Below are positions 7,631 through 11,331 of a DNA stretch of 11,331 nt, piece after piece. A program made the translations under genes and the position numbers. The notes below the pieces were generated by a model. That model ran no database searches. It saw only the letters and a program-made list of their open reading frames with translations, and was not told the origin of the DNA. Each line of letters starts with the position of its first letter. Positions within the stretch are counted from its first letter, which is position 1. Source of the stretch: a bacterium 42_11. Its GTDB lineage: Bacteria; Synergistota; GBS-1. The stretch covers positions 1 to 11,331 of the forward strand of contig LGFB01000022.1 of the NCBI GenBank assembly GCA_001508835.1, read 5' to 3'.

Positions 7631-9358
7631 ATGGAACCTAAAATGGTTCCCTTGGGGTGGGAGATACTGCTTATGGTAATTGTGGCGTTATTGGGGATGG
7701 TTTACATAGGCTGGTTTTCTTACAAAAGGAGGCTTGGTGTTACCATTAGCGACTTCTTTGCTGCGAGTAAAACCCTGGGATTTTTAGTTTTGGCTTTAGC
7801 TCTGTTTGCTGATGCCTATAGCGGTAACTCCTTTACAGGTTATGCTGCAAAAACTTATAGGGCAGGGGCTTGGTTTTTGGTTTATCCTCAGTTCATGGTT
7901 GCAGGCCTCATTGGCGCTTTGATAATTGCTCCTCCTCTTATTAATCTGGGCAAGAAGTGGGGTTATGTCTCTCCCTTCGATTATATTGAGCATAGGTTTG
8001 ATTCTAAGCTTGTAGTTTTCCTCGCTTTAATATTTATGATATGGGGAACCTTTGTGCAATTTGCCGAACAGTTTTTTGCAATGGGGTATCTTGGAGAGGT
8101 TGCTTCCGGTGGAGTTATTCCTTATCAAGTCGTTGTGATTCTTTTTGCAGCGGTTATTTTAACATATGTTAGCTTGGGAGGCTTTAGGGGAACCGCTTTG
8201 ACTGCGGCGGTTCAAGGTGCTTTGATGCTCTTCTCCTTAATGATGATGCTTGTTTTAATTAATCTGATGGGCGGTTTTGTTAAAAATATAGATGTGGTGT
8301 GGCAGGTTGCTAATAAAAAGCTTCTTCTTCCTTCGGGTAAAACCATGGTTACCTGGTATAGCACGGTTATACTTATTCTCTTAGGGCTTCCGACTTACGC
8401 TCACGTTCTTCAGTTCTACATGGGGGTTAAGGATATAAATAATCTTAAAAACACATTCAGGTTAAAGGCCCCCTTCTTTGTCTTTGCTGCTTTTACCTTA
8501 TGGCTTGTGGGCATGTTTGGAAGCGGAGTGTTCCCAAATCTTCCTAAGGGTGAGACAGATAAGTTGGTTCCCTATCTTATGGGAGCGGTTACCTTGTCGC
8601 ATCCTGCGGGAAGAACCATTGCCTCCTTTATGGGCCTTGGTGTTATAATGGCTACCTTGTCTACGGCTGGAGCTGCTATAATGGTTCTTTCCATGATATT
8701 ATCAAAGGAGTTTTATAAGAGATTTATAAATCCTGGGGCTTCAGATGAACAGGTTATAAGGGCAAGTAGATACTCGCTTTTCATACTTATCGCTTTGGCC
8801 TTGCTCATGACATTTAAGCCCACGCTTACCATATGGCGCTGGACCGAGATAAAGTTTGAGCTCCTTCTTCAGGCTACTCCCGTTTTGATTTTAGGACTTT
8901 ACTCTGCAAGGATAAAGAAGATTCCCATAATTATCGGTATGATTGTGGGTGGAGTTCTCTCCATTGTTTTAACGTTTACGGGTCATGCGAAGGTTGGAGG
9001 CATACACGCCGGTTTAATAGGATTTTTGGTAAATGTGGCTATAGTTTTGCTTTTGAGCTTTGCCACGGGTGAGACTGAGGAAACGAGGAAGGCTCGTGAG
9101 GTTCTTAAGTATGCCGATAGGGAGATTTTGGAGGGAGGTAGAGAGGTGGAATATGTTCTTCCCGTTCAGAGCAAGGCGTTCTGGGTGGGGTTGGTAATAG
9201 TTATGCTCCTTTTGGTTCCCTGGTATGCTCCCTCTTCATGGAATGCCCGTTCCGCTTTAGGTCTTCCCATTTGGACATGGGTAACTATAGTAGCTCTCTT
9301 CCTTGAAACGCTATTTGTTATTTTTGGGACCTATGCCTGGAAGAAGAAGGAGGGTTAG
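7631..9358 (+). CDS. Sodium:solute symporter family (SSS) transporter
   Basis: 575-residue polytopic inner-membrane protein with about 13 hydrophobic segments, the length and profile of SSS transporters (relatives of PanF, PutP and ActP), which use sodium to import organic solutes. Family-like features include the early SDFFAASKTLGFLVLALALFADAYSGNSFTG region (40-70) and LTYVSLGGFRGTALTAAVQG (177-196), the counterpart of the GG-R-A-TD-Q signature. A hydrophilic loop follows FATGETEETRKAREV near the C-terminal third, and the C-terminus is lysine-rich and cytoplasmic. The ATG has GGGAGGTGA at 7616-7624. The gene is transcribed away from the TRAP operon, is alone in its unit, and ends 10 nt before a strong terminator. 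The divergent arrangement hints at related physiology but shows no shared control. The substrate is not identifiable. Confidence 0.9.
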   Translation: MEPKMVPLGWEILLMVIVALLGMVYIGWFSYKRRLGVTISDFFAASKTLGFLVLALALFADAYSGNSFTGYAAKTYRAGAWFLVYPQFMVAGLIGALIIAPPLINLGKKWGYVSPFDYIEHRFDSKLVVFLALIFMIWGTFVQFAEQFFAMGYLGEVASGGVIPYQVVVILFAAVILTYVSLGGFRGTALTAAVQGALMLFSLMMMLVLINLMGGFVKNIDVVWQVANKKLLLPSGKTMVTWYSTVILILLGLPTYAHVLQFYMGVKDINNLKNTFRLKAPFFVFAAFTLWLVGMFGSGVFPNLPKGETDKLVPYLMGAVTLSHPAGRTIASFMGLGVIMATLSTAGAAIMVLSMILSKEFYKRFINPGASDEQVIRASRYSLFILIALALLMTFKPTLTIWRWTEIKFELLLQATPVLILGLYSARIKKIPIIIGMIVGGVLSIVLTFTGHAKVGGIHAGLIGFLVNVAIVLLLSFATGETEETRKAREVLKYADREILEGGREVEYVLPVQSKAFWVGLVIVMLLLVPWYAPSSWNARSALGLPIWTWVTIVALFLETLFVIFGTYAWKKKEG

Positions 9359-9367
9359 TATAAAATG

Positions 9368-9407
9368 GGGGTAGGTAGAAGCTTTCTACCTACCCCTTTT
9401 GTTTTTT
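9368..9407 (+). terminator. Rho-independent terminator of the symporter gene
   Basis: A perfect 13-bp stem (9368-9380 with 9384-9396), a 3-nt loop, then TTTTGTTTTTT (9397-9407). It starts 10 nt after the symporter stop codon. An in-frame ATG at 9365 opens the methyltransferase frame but lies at the foot of this hairpin, so it is not a credible start. The next ribosome binding site begins immediately after the T tract. Confidence 0.93.
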
Positions 9408-9421
9408 GGGAGGAGATGGCT

Positions 9422-10047
9422 TTGGATAGTAAAGAGTATTTCGATACGGTTGCAGTTAGGTGGGATAAGATGAGATCGAGCTTCTTTTCTGAAGCAGTTA
9501 GAGAAAAGGCGATTGCTCTTGCAGAGGTTGAAGAGGGAAAGCGTGCTCTCGATGTTGGAGCCGGCACGGGCTTTATAACAGAGGGATTAATAGAGAGGGG
9601 ATTGGTTGTGGTAGCCATGGATCGGTCGAAAGCCATGTTAAAGAGGATGAAGAAAAAGTTTTCTGATCCTTATAGGGTTATTTACCTTATCGGTGAAGCG
9701 GAGGATATTCCTCTTTTGGACGGTTCTTTTGACTATGTATTCGCCAATATGTGTCTTCATCATGTTGAAAACCCAGATAAGGCTATAAGGGAAATGGTTC
9801 GAGTGCTAAAGCCCCGTGGAAAACTGGTTATAACCGATCTTGACGAACACAGCTTTACTTTTTAAAGGAGGAACATCACGATCGCTGGATGGGTTTTAAA
9901 AGGGAGGATGTTGAAAGGTGGTTTTTGCATGCAGGACTTAAAGATGTGTTTATAGGGGATGTTGGGGAAAGTTGTTGTGCCCAATCATGCTGTAATACCG
10001 ATTTCGCGAGCGTAAACATATTTGTGGCCTTTGGGGTTAAGGATTGA
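9422..10047 (+). pseudogene. Class I SAM-dependent methyltransferase, interrupted by a -1 frameshift
   Basis: A cytoplasmic methyltransferase of the UbiE/ArsM-like type. Motif I LDVGAGTG is at 43-50, an acidic ribose-binding residue at Asp67, FDYVFANMCLHHVENP at 103-118 (motif IV region), and VLKPRGKLVITDLDEH at 128-143. In the first frame it stops at TAA 9863-9865. A -1 shift in the T5 run 9859-9863 continues without a break to TGA 10047, giving 208 residues, normal for the family. The restored tail has HHDRWMGFKREDVERWFLHAGL and two Cys pairs (Cys185/186 and Cys190/191). I prefer the TTG start at 9422: GGGAGGAG ends 6 nt before it, while ATG 9416 touches that site. The substrate is unknown; the tail suggests a thiophilic metal or metalloid, weakly. 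It could be a decayed gene, a sequence error or true frameshifting. Confidence 0.8.
9859..9865 (+). other. Frameshift site T-TTT-TAA in the methyltransferase gene
   Basis: The codons are ACT TTT TAA. The Phe tRNA in the P site can slip back one base and still pair with TTT, after which TTA AAG GAG GAA CAT continues the family sequence. Adding a single T to the run gives the same result. AAAGGAGG follows the stop codon (9864-9871), but no start codon in the second frame is well placed for reinitiation; the first ATG is at 9889. Confidence 0.7.
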
Positions 10048-10120
10048 TTTACAGACGAAGAGACCTTTGCATTTTTAAACTTCTTTAAAAGCAAGCTTGC
10101 AGGACTTCTTTTTCCTCCTA

Positions 10121-10129
10121 TGTTATAAT
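10121..10129 (+). promoter_or_regulatory. Extended -10 promoter of the DUF59-DUF362 unit
   Basis: TGTTATAAT is a perfect extended -10 element (TGN-TATAAT, hexamer at 10124-10129), about 40 nt before the DUF59 ATG. No good -35 lies at 16-18 nt; the nearest candidate, TTGCAG at 10097-10102, is 21 nt away. An extended -10 can work without a -35. Confidence 0.6.
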
Positions 10130-10168
10130 TATAAAAGTTAACCTGATTAAAAATTGGGGTGGTTTAAA

Positions 10169-10489
10169 ATGAGAACGGAATTAAACGAGGTTGAGAAAAG
10201 GGTTGTGGAAGAACTTAAGAAGGTAAAAGACCCTGAAACGGGAAGCGATATAGTTTCTCTCGGCCTGGTTTACGGCATGACAATTGAGGGAAGCTATGCT
10301 GAGATATGGGTTAGCTTTGCACGAAGGCTCAACGTATGTCCGTTTTGTAAGGCTATAGGTTGGACGATGATAGATAAGATTACAAGAGACATAGTTGCCC
10401 GATTAGAAGCCATGGGGTTTAGGAGGATAAAGGTGGTGGAGTCGATCAATCCAAGTATAGCTTACTATGGAGGAGAGGAGGAGGGGTAA
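10169..10489 (+). CDS. DUF59/MIP18 family protein (SufT/PaaD-like, Fe-S cluster assembly)
   Basis: A 106-residue cytoplasmic protein made of one DUF59 domain. Family features seen: VKDPETGSDIVSLGLVYGM (19-37), the conserved Cys-Pro at 57-58 within VCPFC, with an extra Cys60, and an amphipathic helix leading to MGFRRIKVV. DUF59 proteins help mature or transfer iron-sulfur clusters, and related domains occur in SufT, PaaD and the N-terminus of ApbC/Mrp ATPases. I chose ATG 10169 over the in-frame TTG at 10154 because GGGGTGG (10156-10162) sits at proper distance from it and would lie inside the longer version. The downstream gene encodes a protein with two 4Fe-4S motifs and starts 4 nt after this stop codon, so a role in maturing that partner is an attractive inference. 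Confidence 0.85.
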   Translation: MRTELNEVEKRVVEELKKVKDPETGSDIVSLGLVYGMTIEGSYAEIWVSFARRLNVCPFCKAIGWTMIDKITRDIVARLEAMGFRRIKVVESINPSIAYYGGEEEG

Positions 10490-10493
10490 AGAG

Positions 10494-11331
10494 GTGAGCT
10501 CAAGGGTATATTTTATGGATCTCAGGGCTTCTTCGCGGGAGAACCTCTTGGATAAGTTTGAGCGTTTGCTAAAGACCGCTCACATAGGTAATCTTGGCCT
10601 TCAGGATAGATTTGTGGCTATAAAGATGCATTTTGGGGAGTTAGGCAACCTGGCCTATATAAGGCATAATTTCGTTGGGCGACTTGTGAGCATTTTGAGG
10701 AGCTACGGTGCCAAACCATTTTTGACGGATACGAATACCCTCTATAGGGGAAGCAGGTCTGACGCCATAAGCCATCTTGACACGGCATTTAAGAACGGAT
10801 TTAATCCTCTTACGGTGGGCTGTCAGGTCCTAATAGCCGATGGCTTGAGGGGATTCGATTATAGAGAGATAGAGATTAATCTAAAGCACTTTTCTCATGC
10901 CTATATAGCTTCCGCTGTAGCTGAAGCTGATGTCATAGTTTCGATGAATCACTTTAAGGGGCACGAGCTGACCGGGTTTGGTGGTGCTATAAAGAATATC
11001 GGTATGGGATGTGCTTCAAGAGAAGGAAAGCTGAAGATGCACTCTACATCTAAGCCCATAATCTCTGAGGAAAGCTGTGTTTCCTGTGGTATGTGTATCA
11101 GGAATTGCAATTATGGAGCTATAGGTTTTGGAAGTAGTGGGAAAGCCGATATAAATTATGAAATATGCACGGGTTGTGGTCAGTGTATAGTGGTCTGTCC
11201 ATCGGAGGCCATAGATATAGACTGGGATATGAGCCTGGACGCGTGTGAGCGCATAGTAGAGTATGCCTATGCGGTTTTGAAGAACAAGCCTGCCTTTCAT
11301 GTGAGCTTTCTGACCAACGTTTCTCCATTTT
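10494..11331 (+). CDS. DUF362 domain protein with two 4Fe-4S ferredoxin motifs (partial, runs off right edge)
   Basis: The first 279 residues of a cytoplasmic iron-sulfur protein, open to the last base; full-length relatives are somewhat longer. Residues about 1-190 are the DUF362 domain, with MHFGELGNLAYIRHNFVG, GAKPFLTDTNTLYRG and the signature MNHFKGHELTGFGGAIKNIGMG followed by SREGKLKMHS. Two ferredoxin motifs follow: Cys195, 198, 201 and 205 (CVSCGMCIRNC), and Cys225, 228, 231 and 235 (CTGCGQCIVVCPSEA). The biochemical role of DUF362 proteins is not established; electron transfer or a redox-linked reaction is assumed. I prefer GTG 10494, which has GGAGGGG 7 nt upstream. An ATG at 10467 is in frame but has no ribosome binding site and would overlap the DUF59 gene. 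Tight spacing indicates one operon with DUF59. Confidence 0.88.
   Translation, partial: MSSRVYFMDLRASSRENLLDKFERLLKTAHIGNLGLQDRFVAIKMHFGELGNLAYIRHNFVGRLVSILRSYGAKPFLTDTNTLYRGSRSDAISHLDTAFKNGFNPLTVGCQVLIADGLRGFDYREIEINLKHFSHAYIASAVAEADVIVSMNHFKGHELTGFGGAIKNIGMGCASREGKLKMHSTSKPIISEESCVSCGMCIRNCNYGAIGFGSSGKADINYEICTGCGQCIVVCPSEAIDIDWDMSLDACERIVEYAYAVLKNKPAFHVSFLTNVSPF

Noticed and set aside
9355..9636. 93-codon minus-strand ORF over the symporter end and methyltransferase start
   Set aside because: It crosses the terminator and lies opposite methyltransferase motif I; the translation is Ser/Thr/Pro-rich antisense sequence.
9876..10094. 72-codon minus-strand ORF opposite the methyltransferase tail
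   Set aside because: The opposite strand, in the -1 frame, encodes clear family sequence; this ORF is its complement.
10091..10100. GCAAGCTTGC palindrome before the DUF59 promoter
   Set aside because: It is a short 10-bp palindrome with no room for a loop and no second copy; it may be chance.
11016..11300. Minus-strand ORFs of 94 and 69 codons at the right edge
   Set aside because: They lie opposite the two 4Fe-4S motifs of the DUF362 protein, which is clearly the coding frame.

Overview
The window reads as ordinary, moderately AT-rich bacterial chromosome with strong Shine-Dalgarno sites and sigma70-type promoters. The gene set suggests an anaerobe that grows on small organic acids, amino acids or peptides: a TAXI-type TRAP transporter, a sodium:solute symporter, an HMGL-family acyl-CoA synthase of the kind found in anaerobes, and a DUF362 ferredoxin-like protein. 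Synergistota, or a related thermophilic or anaerobic lineage, fits the style. That is an impression from gene content and no taxonomic marker is present. I see no tRNA, rRNA, CRISPR array, transposase or attachment site.

Left region (51-7172, all minus strand). This is one six-gene operon, read right to left: GntR/FCD regulator, M24 metallopeptidase, TAXI periplasmic binding protein, fused TRAP permease, D-2-hydroxyacid dehydrogenase, HMGL-family synthase. Gaps between genes are 1-64 nt. A consensus promoter (TTGACA-17-TAATAT) lies in front of the regulator. The only notable internal signal is a perfect 12-bp hairpin between the binding-protein and permease genes, probably for setting their relative expression. 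Together the genes look like a regulated uptake-and-catabolism unit: a solute is captured and imported, a C-N bond is cut by the M24 enzyme, and a 2-oxo/2-hydroxy acid is processed by the dehydrogenase and the acyl-CoA enzyme. I recognise no named pathway with this composition. The last enzyme lacks both histidines of the synthase HxSGIH motif.

Centre (7173-7630). A 458-nt divergent intergenic region holds both outward promoters, small palindromes, and a leader whose first strong ribosome binding site drives only ATG-AAA-AAG-TAG. After it comes a second, similar ribosome binding site and a 575-residue sodium:solute symporter (7631-9358), which ends in a strong intrinsic terminator.

Right region (plus strand). 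Just after that terminator is a class I SAM-dependent methyltransferase gene. It is interrupted at a T5 run, and a -1 shift restores a complete 208-residue protein with a tail carrying two Cys-Cys pairs. An extended -10 promoter then starts a two-gene unit: a DUF59/MIP18-type Fe-S assembly protein and a DUF362 protein with two 4Fe-4S motifs. The latter runs off the right edge of the window.
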